Assembly: GCF_023051165.1 (NCBI RefSeq)
Contig: NZ_JALKIG010000008.1
Coordinates: forward strand, 1-64,000
Length of the DNA stretch: 64,000 nucleotides
DNA from: Veillonella sp. KGMB01456
Lineage (GTDB): Bacteria > Bacillota > Negativicutes > Veillonellales > Veillonellaceae
Direction of reading: 5' to 3'
How positions within the stretch are numbered: position 1 is the first letter of the stretch; each line of letters opens with the position of its first letter. A program made the translations under genes and the position numbers. A model generated the notes under the pieces. It searched no databases and was not told the origin of the DNA. It saw only the letters and a list, made by a program, of their open reading frames with translations. Of this stretch, positions 27,561-36,614 are shown piece after piece.

Positions 27561-28116
27561 TCTCCCTGAGCTAAGATCTAATACGGCGATACCCTTTGCT
27601 GTGGCCCTAGACGCTAAAGTAGCAGAAATAAAAAAAGGCACTATACATCCTGTGAACCGACTTTTGTGCCTGCGGCACCCAAGCTCTCCCCAGAGCTAAG
27701 ATCTAATACGGCGACACCCTTTGCTGTGGTCCTAGGTGCTAAAGTAGCAGAAATTTAAAAAGACACTATACATCCTGTGAACCGACTTTTGTGCCCGTGG
27801 CACCCAAGCTCTCCCCAGAGCTAAGATTGTATACGGCGACACCCTTTGATGTGGCTCTAGGTGCTAAAGTAGCAGAAACTTAAAAAGACCCTTACCATCC
27901 TATGAAGCGACTTTTGTGCCGCACTTCTCCTAGAGCTAAGATCTAATACGGCGATACCCTTTGCTGTGGTCCTAGATGCTAAAGTCGCAGAAACGCAAAA
28001 AGACCCTATACATCCTGTGAACCGACTTTTGTGCCCGTGGCACCTAGGAGGGAACAGGATGTATAGGGTCTTTCAGTTTATATATGTAGCACTACGGCCA
28101 CAGCAGGGCTTCGCCT
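27561..28116. repeat. Tandem array of half palindromic elements ending in one full copy
   Basis: A unit of about 125 bp starts at CTAAG positions 27571, 27696, 27821 and 27936 (the third spacing is 115). Units 1-3 hold only the left outer arm, the left inner-stem arm (for example CACTATACATCCTGTG) and the apex. The fourth continues into the right arms: the inner stem pairs 27999-28018 with 28054-28073 (20 perfect pairs) around apex 28019-28053, and the outer arms reach 28115. The full copy is the same family as at 23.13 kb and lies against the 3' end of guaC. Confidence 0.88.
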
Positions 28117-28124
28117 ATTACGAC

Positions 28125-29111
28125 TTAGCGATCCCCATTGAATATCGAATTCTTAACAATTACATAGTCCACTTTTCGAATTGCAGTCAAGTTATTACCG
28201 CCTGCATAGGAAATAGAGGACTGTAAGTCTTGTTCCATTTCAGTTAAGGTATCGAAAAGGCTGCCTTTGGAAGGAATGTACATTTTTTTACCCTCCACGT
28301 TTTTACGTTCGCCTTTTTGAGATTCGGAAGCGGAACCAAAGTATTCTTTGTATGGTTTGCCGTCGATTTCAACTTCTTTACCCGGAGATTCGGTGTGACC
28401 GGCAAAGAGGGAACCAATCATAACGAAAGTAGCGCCAAAACGAATGGATTTAGCAATGTCGCCATGGTCACGGATACCGCCGTCAGCGATAACAGGCTTA
28501 GTAGCCGCTTTGGTGCACCAACGAACAGCGGATAACTGCCAGCCGCCGGTACCAAAACCGGTTTTTAATTTCGTGATACATACTTTACCCGGTCCAATGC
28601 CGACTTTAGTAGCGTCAGCGCCGGCATTTTCAAGTTCACGAACGGCTTCAGGAGTACCAACATTACCGGCAATAACGAAGCTTTCCGGTAATTGTTTTTT
28701 TATATGCTGAATCATTTCAATAACGGAATTGGAATGACCGTGAGCGATATCGATGGTAATATATTCAGGAGAAAGACCGGCTGCTTTAATTTCATCAACG
28801 AAATCAAATTCTTCTTTTTTTACACCAATACTGATGGATGCAAATAATCCCTGTTCTTTCATACGTTTAATAAAATCAAGACGAGTGTGTGGAGCAAAAC
28901 GGTGCATGATGTAGAAGTAATTGTTGCGGGCTAATTTTTCAGCCAATTCTTCATCAATAATCGTCTGCATGTTGGCCGGTACAACCGGTAAACGGAATGT
29001 GCGATTGCCGAGTTTTACTGAAGTATCACATTCACTACGGCTGTTAACAATACATTTATTCGGGATTAACTGAATGTCTTCATAATCAAAAATGTTTGTT
29101 GTATTAATCAT
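28125..29111 (-). CDS. guaC: GMP reductase
   Basis: This encodes 328 residues from the ATG at 29111, which has AAGGAGG six bases upstream; an upstream start at 29144 lacks one. GuaC reduces GMP to IMP with NADPH for purine salvage. The IMPDH-like barrel shows the catalytic Cys loop [11 protein letters not shown], then [10 protein letters not shown] and the phosphate site [19 protein letters not shown]. Length fits the Firmicute type. It is a single gene, with the repeat array touching its stop codon, and no purine riboswitch was seen upstream. Confidence 0.93.
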   Translation of the reverse strand: MINTTNIFDYEDIQLIPNKCIVNSRSECDTSVKLGNRTFRLPVVPANMQTIIDEELAEKLARNNYFYIMHRFAPHTRLDFIKRMKEQGLFASISIGVKKEEFDFVDEIKAAGLSPEYITIDIAHGHSNSVIEMIQHIKKQLPESFVIAGNVGTPEAVRELENAGADATKVGIGPGKVCITKLKTGFGTGGWQLSAVRWCTKAATKPVIADGGIRDHGDIAKSIRFGATFVMIGSLFAGHTESPGKEVEIDGKPYKEYFGSASESQKGERKNVEGKKMYIPSKGSLFDTLTEMEQDLQSSISYAGGNNLTAIRKVDYVIVKNSIFNGDR

Positions 29112-29417
29112 GGAAGGCCTCCTTGTAATAACATAAATATCCATTAGACATTATATAGGAAAGATAGTGTTTTTGCAAGCCTAACTCGAACAGTATGATT
29201 TATATATCGTTTTAATGTTCGGGTTTTGTAAATGCCATGTTTGCTTTTTGTAAAAACTCCGATACTTGGGGCAAAAAACGGTATTGAGTTGATTTATACT
29301 TCGCTCTGGCGGTATAATTAAATTATATTTGCAAGCAATTGGGTAAAAAGCTTAAGGAGAACGCAAATCATATCTTTACTGTTGTTGTGATAACGACCCA
29401 TGGTCGGGAGGATATTT

Positions 29418-29954
29418 ATGGAACAAAAACAACGTACAAGAATGTTGGTGGAAGCGGGTTTATCGATTGCAATCGCATATGTATTACATTTTGTAGTCCT
29501 CTTTCAAATGCCGCAAGGCGGTTCGGTGAATGCAGCCAATTTGGTACCGCTTATCATTTTTGCCATTCGTTGGGGTGGTAAGTGGGGTGTCATAACTTGT
29601 ATGGCTTACGGTATCATCGATTTTTTGCTGGGCTTCAAATTTTCGCTTCATTTTTTAAGCATCTTACTGGATTATATTTTAGGCTATGGTGCCATCGGTG
29701 TTGCCGGTTTCTTCGGTAACAGCCGTGTACGCGCTATTTGGGGCGTTACAGCCGGATGTGCATTACGCTGGGTCTGCTCCGTTGTGTCGGGCGCTGTCGT
29801 ATTTGCTTCCTATGCACCGGCCGGTCAAAACCCATGGATTTATTCTATGATTTATAATGCCAGTTATATGGTGCCGGAATTAGTTATTAATATGGCGGTT
29901 ATAGTACTGTTCTATAACCGTATTATGAAAGGAATTCGTTCGGCGCGCGGTTAA
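29418..29954 (+). CDS. thiT: ECF-type thiamine transporter substrate-binding component ThiT
   Basis: This encodes 178 residues from ATG 29418, with GGGAGG upstream. Six hydrophobic helices and the motif MPQGGSVNAANLVPLIIFA, characteristic of ThiT, are followed by RWGGKWGV and LLDYILGYGAIG. ThiT binds thiamine in the membrane and works with shared EcfA/A'/T components encoded elsewhere. I looked for a TPP riboswitch in the 300-base upstream gap and found none; a TATAAT near 29315 may be the -10 element. mobAB follows 30 bp downstream. Confidence 0.92.
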   Translation: MEQKQRTRMLVEAGLSIAIAYVLHFVVLFQMPQGGSVNAANLVPLIIFAIRWGGKWGVITCMAYGIIDFLLGFKFSLHFLSILLDYILGYGAIGVAGFFGNSRVRAIWGVTAGCALRWVCSVVSGAVVFASYAPAGQNPWIYSMIYNASYMVPELVINMAVIVLFYNRIMKGIRSARG

Positions 29955-29984
29955 TTGTGGCTGAATGAGTTAATGGAGTTATTT

Positions 29985-31280
29985 ATGAAACGTCTTTTAG
30001 TAGAACGTACAGATATGAACCAATTGCATGATATGGGGCTTCTCATAGTGTGTGGCGGTCAAAGTACTCGCATGGGACGTGACAAAGCATCGTTGCCTTG
30101 GCAAGAAGGCACACTTTTGACCTCGCTCATGACCAGGGCGAGGTCCTTTGCTTTTTCACATATCGTTATCGCCGGTAATCAGCCGGTCGATTTACGAACT
30201 TTACCGGGTGAACTCTATGCTATGCATCCTTTATCGGATTTAAGTGGTCGGGTACGCCTTAGTGATGCTGAATTGGCCACCGTAGAGCCTCATGATGTGC
30301 ATCGTTTGGAATGGGTTTTGGAAAACGAGCGGACCTTATCTATCTTTTTAACGGCCGATCAGGGCGAACCATGCGGCCCTTTGGGCGGTTTGGCGGTCGG
30401 CCTTAGTGAAGGGCATTGTGATGCTTATTTGGCGGTGTCGGTGGACATGCCGTTATTTGACAATTTTGACTTTGGCGATGTAACAAAACTTCGCTCGCAT
30501 TTGGGGAGAACCCCGGTAGATTGTATTGTGCCTACTATAAATGGCAACTTAGAACCTTTGGGGGCCTTATATAGCCAGCGTTGTCTGCCGGTTATTATAA
30601 AGTTGTTACAGCAAGGGGAACGCCGTTTGCGGGCCATTTTTGACCATTGTCCGACAGAATATGTCGATGTATCGGCTAACGCCTATGCCTATAAAAATGT
30701 AAACACTTATAATGAATATAAGGCGATTCGCGCTTTAGCGTATAACAGTACTCGTCAAAAACCGATTATTTCCGTGGTGGCCAGTCAGTCTAAAACGGGC
30801 AAAACCGAAGTGGCTACGCGCTTAATTAAGGCTTTGGATGCTCTTGGCTATGAAGTGGGTTTTGTCAAAAGTGATGGTCACGGTTTTACCATGGATTCAG
30901 AAGGAACTGATACATGGAAGGCCGATAACGCCGGCGCGAAGGCTGTAGCCATTGCCGGACCTACCGGGTATGCGATTTTAAATAAAACGGAGGGGCCAAC
31001 CGATTTAATGACCTTGGCCGAACAATTGCCGGTCGATATTGTAGTTATGGAAACGCGGAGCCGCGGTGTAGAGCCGATTATTGAAGTGGTAACGGAGGCA
31101 CCGACGAATTTTGAAAACTGCATTACGCCGGTTGATAAATTATTGGCCGTGGTGTATATGAACGACAATGAGGCGTTTTCACAAGAAAATGTATTACCGT
31201 CAGACGGCGTAGCTGTGTTTTCATTACATGACATAGAATCATTGGCCAACTGGTTGGTAAAAGAAGTGTGCTTTAATTAA
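29985..31280 (+). CDS. mobA: Fused molybdopterin guanylyltransferase MobA-MobB
   Basis: This encodes 431 residues from ATG 29985 with GGAG upstream. The first 240 residues are MobA, with GGQSTRMGRDKASLPW for GTP binding and SVDMPLF for the metal site. From about residue 255 the protein is MobB-like, with P-loop ASQSKTGKTE and a segment FVKSDGHGF. MobA attaches GMP to molybdopterin to form the dinucleotide cofactor used by formate dehydrogenase and related enzymes; MobB assists. It likely forms one unit with moeA. The frame is intact although its likely main client, fdhF, is broken. Confidence 0.9.
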   Translation: MKRLLVERTDMNQLHDMGLLIVCGGQSTRMGRDKASLPWQEGTLLTSLMTRARSFAFSHIVIAGNQPVDLRTLPGELYAMHPLSDLSGRVRLSDAELATVEPHDVHRLEWVLENERTLSIFLTADQGEPCGPLGGLAVGLSEGHCDAYLAVSVDMPLFDNFDFGDVTKLRSHLGRTPVDCIVPTINGNLEPLGALYSQRCLPVIIKLLQQGERRLRAIFDHCPTEYVDVSANAYAYKNVNTYNEYKAIRALAYNSTRQKPIISVVASQSKTGKTEVATRLIKALDALGYEVGFVKSDGHGFTMDSEGTDTWKADNAGAKAVAIAGPTGYAILNKTEGPTDLMTLAEQLPVDIVVMETRSRGVEPIIEVVTEAPTNFENCITPVDKLLAVVYMNDNEAFSQENVLPSDGVAVFSLHDIESLANWLVKEVCFN

Positions 31281-31403
31281 GTCATTGTAGGAATTTGTAT
31301 TTTATTTTAAGAAATATACTATTTAAGATGATGTAGCAGATATTGCAGTTTTTTCAAAAGGTATATTTTATTTAGATTATAAAAAAGCTGAGGAGGTGAC
31401 CGT

Positions 31404-32696
31404 ATGGAAGGCATTACGGTTGAAGCGGCGCGAAGTAAATTATTGGATTTGGTAGCACAGTTACCGCCCCGAGAAACAGAGAATATTCCTTTAGAAGATG
31501 CGTTGGGCCGCGTTTTAAGCACAGAACTGACTGCCAAGACAAGTATTCCGCCATTTCGTAAGGCTCCTTATGATGGTTATGCCATTGTACATAGTGAAGG
31601 ACAATCGCAGTTTACGGTTATTGCCACAATCGGTGCGGGTGAAAAATATGAAGGCAAAGTTCTTCAAGGTGAAGCTGTGCGCATCATGACGGGCGCACCG
31701 GTGCCTGATGATTGTGACACCATTGTTATGCAGGAACGCTGCCGTTTGTGCTCCGATGATGGGATACCGTTGCAGCATTCGCAGGTGCGCGACGTAATGG
31801 AACCTATGGGTTACGATATTTTAGTAAACGGCGTTATTGAAAAAGGCGAAAATATTATTCCGGAAGGCGAAGAATGTGCCGAAGGGGATATATTGATGGA
31901 TGGTGGTGTTTTATTGGATGCAGGCCGTATGTCTGTAGCAGCCGGGCTCGGGCATCGACAATTGCCGGTATATAAAGAACCTAAGGTTGTAGTTTTAACT
32001 TCAGGTCGCGAAGTGGTGCCCCTTTCAGAAACGCTGCAAGGTGCTCAAATCTACAACTCTAATCTTTATATGCTGGAAGGTTTGTTGAAGGAGCAAGGGG
32101 TTACCGGTTTTAAAGCACATCATGTAAGTGACGATCCGGATAAGTTGGATGAAGAAATTGAAACAGTTCGTCAGTTGGCGGCTGATGCGGACTTAATTAT
32201 AAGCACCGGTGGTGTATCTGTGGGCCTCTTTGATTCTATGCCGGCGATTTATGAAGCCTTAGGGGCTGAAAAATTGTATGATCGCATCTTCATGCGTCCC
32301 GGTGCCGCTTCCTATGGCGGTGTGATTCGTCGTGAAAATGGTGGTCTTACTTTTTGCTTGGGCCTTTCCGGTAACCCTACAGCGGCGTATAATTGCTATC
32401 ATTTGTTAGTTTTACCGGTATTGCGTAGTTTGCAAGGACGACGCGATATCATGTTACCGGTAGTTATGTTAAAACTGGGCAGTGGCATTCACAAAAAGAA
32501 CCCCTTTGATCGTTATGTGCAAGGGGCCATTACCTGTGAATCAGGGGAAGCCGTGTTCATGCCGAATCGTGTATTCACTTCCAGTGCTTTACTGGGACTT
32601 GCCCACGCCAATGGTATGGCAAAATTGGAACAAGGTCAGCATAACTATGAAGAAGGGGATTTAGTGGCCGTATCGCTATTGAAGGCTCATGAATAA
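31404..32696 (+). CDS. moeA: Molybdopterin molybdenumtransferase MoeA
   Basis: This encodes 430 residues. MoeA inserts molybdate into adenylylated molybdopterin. PPFRKAPYDGYAI at the N-terminus, IMTGAPVPDDCDTIVMQE, STGGVSVGLFDSMP and LGLSGNPTAAYN are family signatures. GAGGAGGTGA precedes the ATG. It follows mobAB by 124 bp. Possible other clients of the cofactor are not in this window. Confidence 0.94.
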   Translation: MEGITVEAARSKLLDLVAQLPPRETENIPLEDALGRVLSTELTAKTSIPPFRKAPYDGYAIVHSEGQSQFTVIATIGAGEKYEGKVLQGEAVRIMTGAPVPDDCDTIVMQERCRLCSDDGIPLQHSQVRDVMEPMGYDILVNGVIEKGENIIPEGEECAEGDILMDGGVLLDAGRMSVAAGLGHRQLPVYKEPKVVVLTSGREVVPLSETLQGAQIYNSNLYMLEGLLKEQGVTGFKAHHVSDDPDKLDEEIETVRQLAADADLIISTGGVSVGLFDSMPAIYEALGAEKLYDRIFMRPGAASYGGVIRRENGGLTFCLGLSGNPTAAYNCYHLLVLPVLRSLQGRRDIMLPVVMLKLGSGIHKKNPFDRYVQGAITCESGEAVFMPNRVFTSSALLGLAHANGMAKLEQGQHNYEEGDLVAVSLLKAHE

Positions 32697-32710
32697 ATTC
32701 TTTTGTGGCA

Positions 32711-32840
32711 GCTCACCAATAAGGTTTACAAACTAACTATCGCCATCAGGATTCGATAAGGCTTATTAAAAATTTCTTATGACAACTCACCGATAAGGCC
32801 TATTAAAAAATCTCTTATGACAATTACCATAAGGCTCAAT
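32711..32840. repeat. Degenerate tandem repeat after moeA
   Basis: Related units containing CTCACCRATAAGG occur near 32712, 32754, 32786 and 32824, with the clearest pair 37 bp apart (CGATAAGGC then TATTAAAAA and CTTATGACAA). Confidence 0.6.
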
Positions 32841-32871
32841 TATCAGTAGCGATTTATGGGTATGCAACTAT

Positions 32872-32916
32872 AAAGGACATCTTCCGTGTTTTGTACATGT
32901 GACAGATGTCCTTTTT
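32872..32916 (+). terminator. Intrinsic terminator
   Basis: AAAGGACATCT pairs with AGATGTCCTTT, followed by T residues. It separates moeA from the symporter gene. Confidence 0.8.
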
Positions 32917-32961
32917 GTATAAACAATTATAAAAACGTATAATTAGTCATTCTATAGCAAA

Positions 32962-32990
32962 TTGCAAGGAACGAACTTTTTTGATATAAT
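32962..32990 (+). promoter_or_regulatory. Promoter of the symporter gene
   Basis: TTGCAA at 32962-32967 and TATAAT at 32985-32990 are 17 bp apart. Transcription would start near 32997, just before the structured leader. Confidence 0.75.
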
Positions 32991-33003
32991 AGAAAAGCTT
33001 CAT

Positions 33004-33145
33004 GTTAATTCAAGGGTATTTCAAGCGTAGTTATAATCCATTGGAAGAAGTAAAACCAATGGTTTATAACTCTTTTTTATTTTCTCCTTATTCTAAAACT
33101 ATGACTTGAGATTTGCCTATCTCAAGTCGAATTACCCTTGAATTA
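33004..33145 (+). promoter_or_regulatory. Structured leader RNA of the glutamate/dicarboxylate symporter gene
   Basis: An outer stem joins TTAATTCAAGGGTATTTC (33005-33022) with its complement at 33128-33145 (17 of 18 pairs). Inside, TTATAATCCATTGG (33031-33044) pairs with CCAATGGTTTATAA (33056-33069) and is followed by CTCTTTTTTATTTT, a terminator-like tail. A third hairpin has GACTTGAG (33103-33110) with CTCAAGTC (33121-33128). The element begins a few bases after the predicted transcription start, so a regulatory leader or attenuator is more likely than a stray mobile repeat. I recognise no known riboswitch class. Confidence 0.6.
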
Positions 33146-33198
33146 ATGAAGGCTCATTTGAAATAATTTATATGTATGCGAAAAAGGAAGTGATTGCA

Positions 33199-34482
33199 TT
33201 GGCTATGTTAAAAAAATTAAGTCTGGCTTCATGGATTATTATCGGCTTAGTGGCAGGCGTTATCGTGGGCGGCGTAGCTCCGGAGTTTGCCAAAAGTCTA
33301 AAACCATTGGGCGATGTATTTATCCGCATGATTAAAATGATCGTGGTACCGCTCATTTTTAGTTCCTTGGTCATGGGGATTGCCGGAACCGGTGATTTCA
33401 AAAAACTCGGACGTTTGGGCGGTAAAGCGATTTTATGGTTCGAATTTGCTACCAGTTTGGCATTAATCGTAGGCTTATTTGCCGTTAATGTCATGGAACC
33501 GGGCGTTGGCGTAGCTTTAACGCAAAACGGTGCTTCCGAAGTAGTTAATAAAGCGGCGTCTGCTCACGGTATCGACCATGTTGAAATGCTCGTTAATATC
33601 GTTCCGACCAATATCGTTGATGCTATGGGACGTGGCGATATGCTCCAGATTATTTTCTTCAGTTGTTTATTCGCCATTGCCGCAGCCAGCACGGGTAAAG
33701 ACGGCCGTCAAATCATCGACTTATCCAAAGATTTGGCACACATTATGTTCAAAGTTACTCATTATATTATGTATGTGTCGCCAATCGGTATTTTCGGCGC
33801 CATTGCCTACACGGTAGGTGAATTCGGCCTCGGTATGTTATTACCGCTTTTAAAACTCGTTCTTTGTTTATACTTAGCCTTGATTCTATTCTTGGTCATC
33901 GTAATTTCCATTGCCTCTTTTTTGACAAAAACCAATTTATTCCCGTTGTTAAAAGTCTTAAAAGAACCATTGGTATTGGCATTCTCTACGGCAGCCAGTG
34001 AAGCGGCGTTGCCGATTGCCATGGAAAAATTGGAACGCGCCGGCCTTCCTAAACACATTGTAAGTTTCGTGTTGCCGTTAGGTTATACCTTCAACTTGGA
34101 CGGCTCCACCTTGTATAGTGCGTTAGCTGTTGTATTTATCTCGCAGGTTTACGGTATTCCGTTCCCATTGGAATTACAGTTGTTGATGCTTGTTACCTTG
34201 ATGCTTTCTACAAAAGGCATCGCCGCGGTACCGGGTGCATCTCTTATCGTAATTGCCGGTACGGCGGCCGCTTTCGGTTTGCCGGTAGAGGGCATTGCCA
34301 TTATCCTCGGTGTTGACCGTATTCTTGATATGGCCCGCACCTTCTGTAACGTAACCGGTAACTGTGTGGCCGCAGCCGTTGTGGCTCGTTGGGAAAACGA
34401 AATCTCTGCCGATGACTTGGCTAAACGCATGAAAGAACCGTTTAGTGAGGAAGAATTGGAGAACTTAGAATTCTCGAAATAA
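33199..34482 (+). CDS. Dicarboxylate/amino acid:cation symporter (DAACS family)
   Basis: This encodes about 427 residues. The TTG at 33199 is preferred because GGAAGTGATT lies upstream; ATG 33205 and ATG 33172 are alternatives. The GltPh-like fold is clear: eight helices, with PLIFSSLVMGIAGTGDF near the start, the first hairpin tip region FSTAASEAALPIAMEKLE, PLGYTFNLDGS, and the substrate site GVDRILDMARTFCNVTGN. The Arg in helix 8 suggests acidic substrates such as glutamate, aspartate or C4-dicarboxylates. It is a single gene with its own promoter and structured leader. Confidence 0.92.
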   Translation: MAMLKKLSLASWIIIGLVAGVIVGGVAPEFAKSLKPLGDVFIRMIKMIVVPLIFSSLVMGIAGTGDFKKLGRLGGKAILWFEFATSLALIVGLFAVNVMEPGVGVALTQNGASEVVNKAASAHGIDHVEMLVNIVPTNIVDAMGRGDMLQIIFFSCLFAIAAASTGKDGRQIIDLSKDLAHIMFKVTHYIMYVSPIGIFGAIAYTVGEFGLGMLLPLLKLVLCLYLALILFLVIVISIASFLTKTNLFPLLKVLKEPLVLAFSTAASEAALPIAMEKLERAGLPKHIVSFVLPLGYTFNLDGSTLYSALAVVFISQVYGIPFPLELQLLMLVTLMLSTKGIAAVPGASLIVIAGTAAAFGLPVEGIAIILGVDRILDMARTFCNVTGNCVAAAVVARWENEISADDLAKRMKEPFSEEELENLEFSK

Positions 34483-34499
34483 AGTTTTCGAAATGAAAT

Positions 34500-34712
34500 A
34501 GTTGTCGGTGCGGTAAACGGCCGTTGCATAGTTATTTTGCGGTCGCCATGATACCGATAGACACTCAAAAACCCCTATACCTATCTACTCCCGGGCTCTT
34601 TCAGTGCAAAGGTCGTGTGATAGGTATAGGGGCTTTTTTCGCTTCTTTCATAGGCATTTATGGCAACCCTGTAAAATATCTATACTCACTGGCCGTTTCA
34701 AAGCACCGGCAC
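34500..34712. repeat. Nested palindromic element with conserved apex (minus orientation)
   Basis: The inner stem pairs CCCCTATACCTATC (34572-34585) with 34619-34632, extended by A and T runs. The apex 34586-34618 is, on the minus strand, ACGACCTTTG, CACTGAAAGAG, CCGGGAG, the family apex. Outer arms with CGGTGC and AAACGGCC reappear as a complement near 34690-34712. The right arm ends in CTTTTTT, so the element can terminate the symporter transcript. Confidence 0.85.
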
Positions 34713-34776
34713 CGTATTTACATTTCTCAGTGGGGGGAAGGGTAACTCCTCCACGGCGTGAGATGATAATACGCTG

Positions 34777-34985
34777 TTGGTGCTTGTAATCACGTTTAAT
34801 CGCTAAACGGCTCGGATATTTAGCTTAAAATTGAGATGATATAAGATACGAAAGGCACTATCCCATTACGCGACTCTTGCTCTGAAAGAGCGTAGGAGCA
34901 TATGGGATAGTGCCTTTCGTATACCCACAATTAAAGTCTGAATATCCGAGCCGGAATCAGTGGTTTGAACGTGTTACTTCACCAA
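34777..34985. repeat. Nested palindromic element with conserved apex (plus orientation)
   Basis: A 21-bp perfect inner stem joins 34846-34866 with 34902-34922. The apex 34867-34901 reads GCGACTCTTGCTCTGAAAG then AGCGTAGGAG. The outer arms (TTGGTG, CACGTT, GGCTCGGATATT) are complemented in order at 34930-34985, giving an imperfect hairpin of about 209 bases. It has no good T-run. It lies directly upstream of the tetR promoter. Confidence 0.88.
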
Positions 34986-35010
34986 CAGATATTTTATTGA
35001 ACAAAATTCA

Positions 35011-35040
35011 TTGACTTCCATTCAGTGAATGTGATACAAT
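35011..35040 (+). promoter_or_regulatory. Promoter of the tetR-AKR operon with internal operator
   Basis: TTGACT (35011-35016) and TACAAT (35035-35040) are 18 bp apart. The perfect inverted repeat CATTCAGTGAATG (35019-35031) fills the spacer, a typical TetR-family operator position, suggesting autorepression. Confidence 0.7.
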
Positions 35041-35074
35041 GTACACATAGTTCGAAAAGATTGGATGTGATGAT

Positions 35075-35674
35075 ATGAATAATCGGCAGTTGGCTGCCTT
35101 GGAAACAAAGAAAAATTTATTGGCGGCGGCTAAGAAGATTATTAGAGAAAAAGGTCTTGTAAATACTTCGGTGGCGGAGATTGCAAAAGCTGCAGGCGTT
35201 GCCAACGGCACGTTTTATACATATTTTAAACGTAAGGAAGATATAGTATATGAACTTGGCCTTGAAATATATGAGGAGCTTATAGAGAGAGCTAAGAATT
35301 ATGAAGGAACATTTTTAGAGCGACTTACATTTTTTATGACGAGTTTTTCGGCAGATATCGAAAAAAGCAGTTTAAAGCTTTGCCAGGAATGGGTACGCAA
35401 TACTGTGAATCCAAATTTAGTCGAAAATCCTGAGCATCGTAATAAAATATATATGGATATAAACACAGTGAAGTCTTTATTGGAAGGTGGTGTTGCTCGC
35501 GGGGAGTTGAAGGCCGATACGCCGGTAGATGTTTTGGCGCATACAATTATAGATATCTTGTATGGTCAGATGCTCTGTTGGAATATGACTGACGGTGCCT
35601 ATAGTTTTAAGGAAAGAACCAAAGAGTTTTGTAATATATTTTTAAAATCGTTAATGACACCTTATATTGTGTAA
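35075..35674 (+). CDS. TetR/AcrR family transcriptional regulator
   Basis: This encodes 199 residues. The N-terminal helix-turn-helix is canonical (TSVAEIAKAAGVANGTFYTYFKRKEDI, seen from about residue 32). The rest is a helical ligand-binding domain of unknown specificity. It is first in an operon with two aldo/keto reductase genes that start 25 and about 940 bp later. It probably represses the operon through the palindrome at 35019-35031 and is released by a toxic aldehyde or similar compound; this is inferred from the layout. Confidence 0.9.
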   Translation: MNNRQLAALETKKNLLAAAKKIIREKGLVNTSVAEIAKAAGVANGTFYTYFKRKEDIVYELGLEIYEELIERAKNYEGTFLERLTFFMTSFSADIEKSSLKLCQEWVRNTVNPNLVENPEHRNKIYMDINTVKSLLEGGVARGELKADTPVDVLAHTIIDILYGQMLCWNMTDGAYSFKERTKEFCNIFLKSLMTPYIV

Positions 35675-35699
35675 AAATTGACAAAAAGGAGAGATACTT

Positions 35700-36569
35700 A
35701 TGACTACAAAGATTCCTACAGTTACATTGAATGATGGCGTGAAAATTCCGGTATACGGTTTTGGTACATTCCGGATTCCTGCTGACGGCAGCACCTATAA
35801 AGCAGTACGTGAAGCTTTGGACTTGGGCATTCGCCATATTGATACGGCCGTTGCTTATTTTAATGAAGCAGAAGTGGGGAAAGCAGTTCGCGAAAGCGGC
35901 ATTCCTCGTGAAGAAATTTTTGTTACCAGCAAACTTTGGTTACAAGATTATGGCTACGAAGCGGCTAAAAAGGGGATTGAAACATCCCTTCGTAAATTAG
36001 GCCTGGATTACATGGATTTGTATTTGATTCATCAGCCATACGGTGATGTGCCGGGGGCTTGGCGTGCCATGGAAGAGGCGAAAGCTGAAGGCAAGATTCG
36101 CTCCCTTGGTGTAAGTAATATGACGCCGAAGATTTGGAATCAGTTTGTGCCGCAGTTTAAAACGATGCCGTTCGTTAATCAGGTGGAATTCAATCCATAT
36201 TATCAGCAAAAAGATATCCGCGCTATTATGGCCGAACATGATGTGAAATTAGAAGGCTGGGGTCCATTGGGGCAGGGGAATGCTAATTTGTTGAAGGACC
36301 CTGTGATTACAAAAATTGCGGATGCTCATGGTAAAAACGCCGGCCAGGTTATTCTTCGTTTCGAAGTGCAGGAAGGGATTATCGTTTTCCCTAAATCCAC
36401 GAAGCCGGAACGAATCAAGAGCAATATGGATATTTTTGACTTTGAATTGACCGAGAGCGAAATGAATGAAATGCGTGGTCTTGACACCGGTAAGGGCGTA
36501 CACAACCCTGATAATGAAGGTGTAGCCGAGTTTTTACTTGCAAACTATGATGTGCATGCCAACGACTAA
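35700..36569 (+). CDS. Aldo/keto reductase, TetR-operon copy 1
   Basis: This encodes 289 residues with a complete tetrad: Asp48 and Tyr53 (HIDTAVAYFNEAEVG), Lys78 (TSKLW) and His111 (LYLIHQP). The cofactor segment is FPKSTKPERIKSNMDIFDF. AAGGAG precedes the ATG, 25 bp after tetR. It differs clearly from the copies at 22050 and 23461, which are closer to each other. Substrate unknown. Confidence 0.92.
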   Translation: MTTKIPTVTLNDGVKIPVYGFGTFRIPADGSTYKAVREALDLGIRHIDTAVAYFNEAEVGKAVRESGIPREEIFVTSKLWLQDYGYEAAKKGIETSLRKLGLDYMDLYLIHQPYGDVPGAWRAMEEAKAEGKIRSLGVSNMTPKIWNQFVPQFKTMPFVNQVEFNPYYQQKDIRAIMAEHDVKLEGWGPLGQGNANLLKDPVITKIADAHGKNAGQVILRFEVQEGIIVFPKSTKPERIKSNMDIFDFELTESEMNEMRGLDTGKGVHNPDNEGVAEFLLANYDVHAND

Positions 36570-36614
36570 TTAATATTTACATAGTCAAGGAGATATAGAA
36601 TAAGGAGAGAAATT

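Noticed and set aside
27561-28116. CRISPR array or insertion sequence
   Set aside because: Units are 125 bp without spacers, and no transposase frame exists in or near the array.
29145-29417. TPP riboswitch upstream of thiT
   Set aside because: The conserved CUGAGA and ACCUGAUC segments are not found.
33004-33145. Small mobile inverted-repeat element (MITE)
   Set aside because: Possible, but it starts right at the predicted transcript start and has an internal terminator-like hairpin; no second copy is seen in the window.
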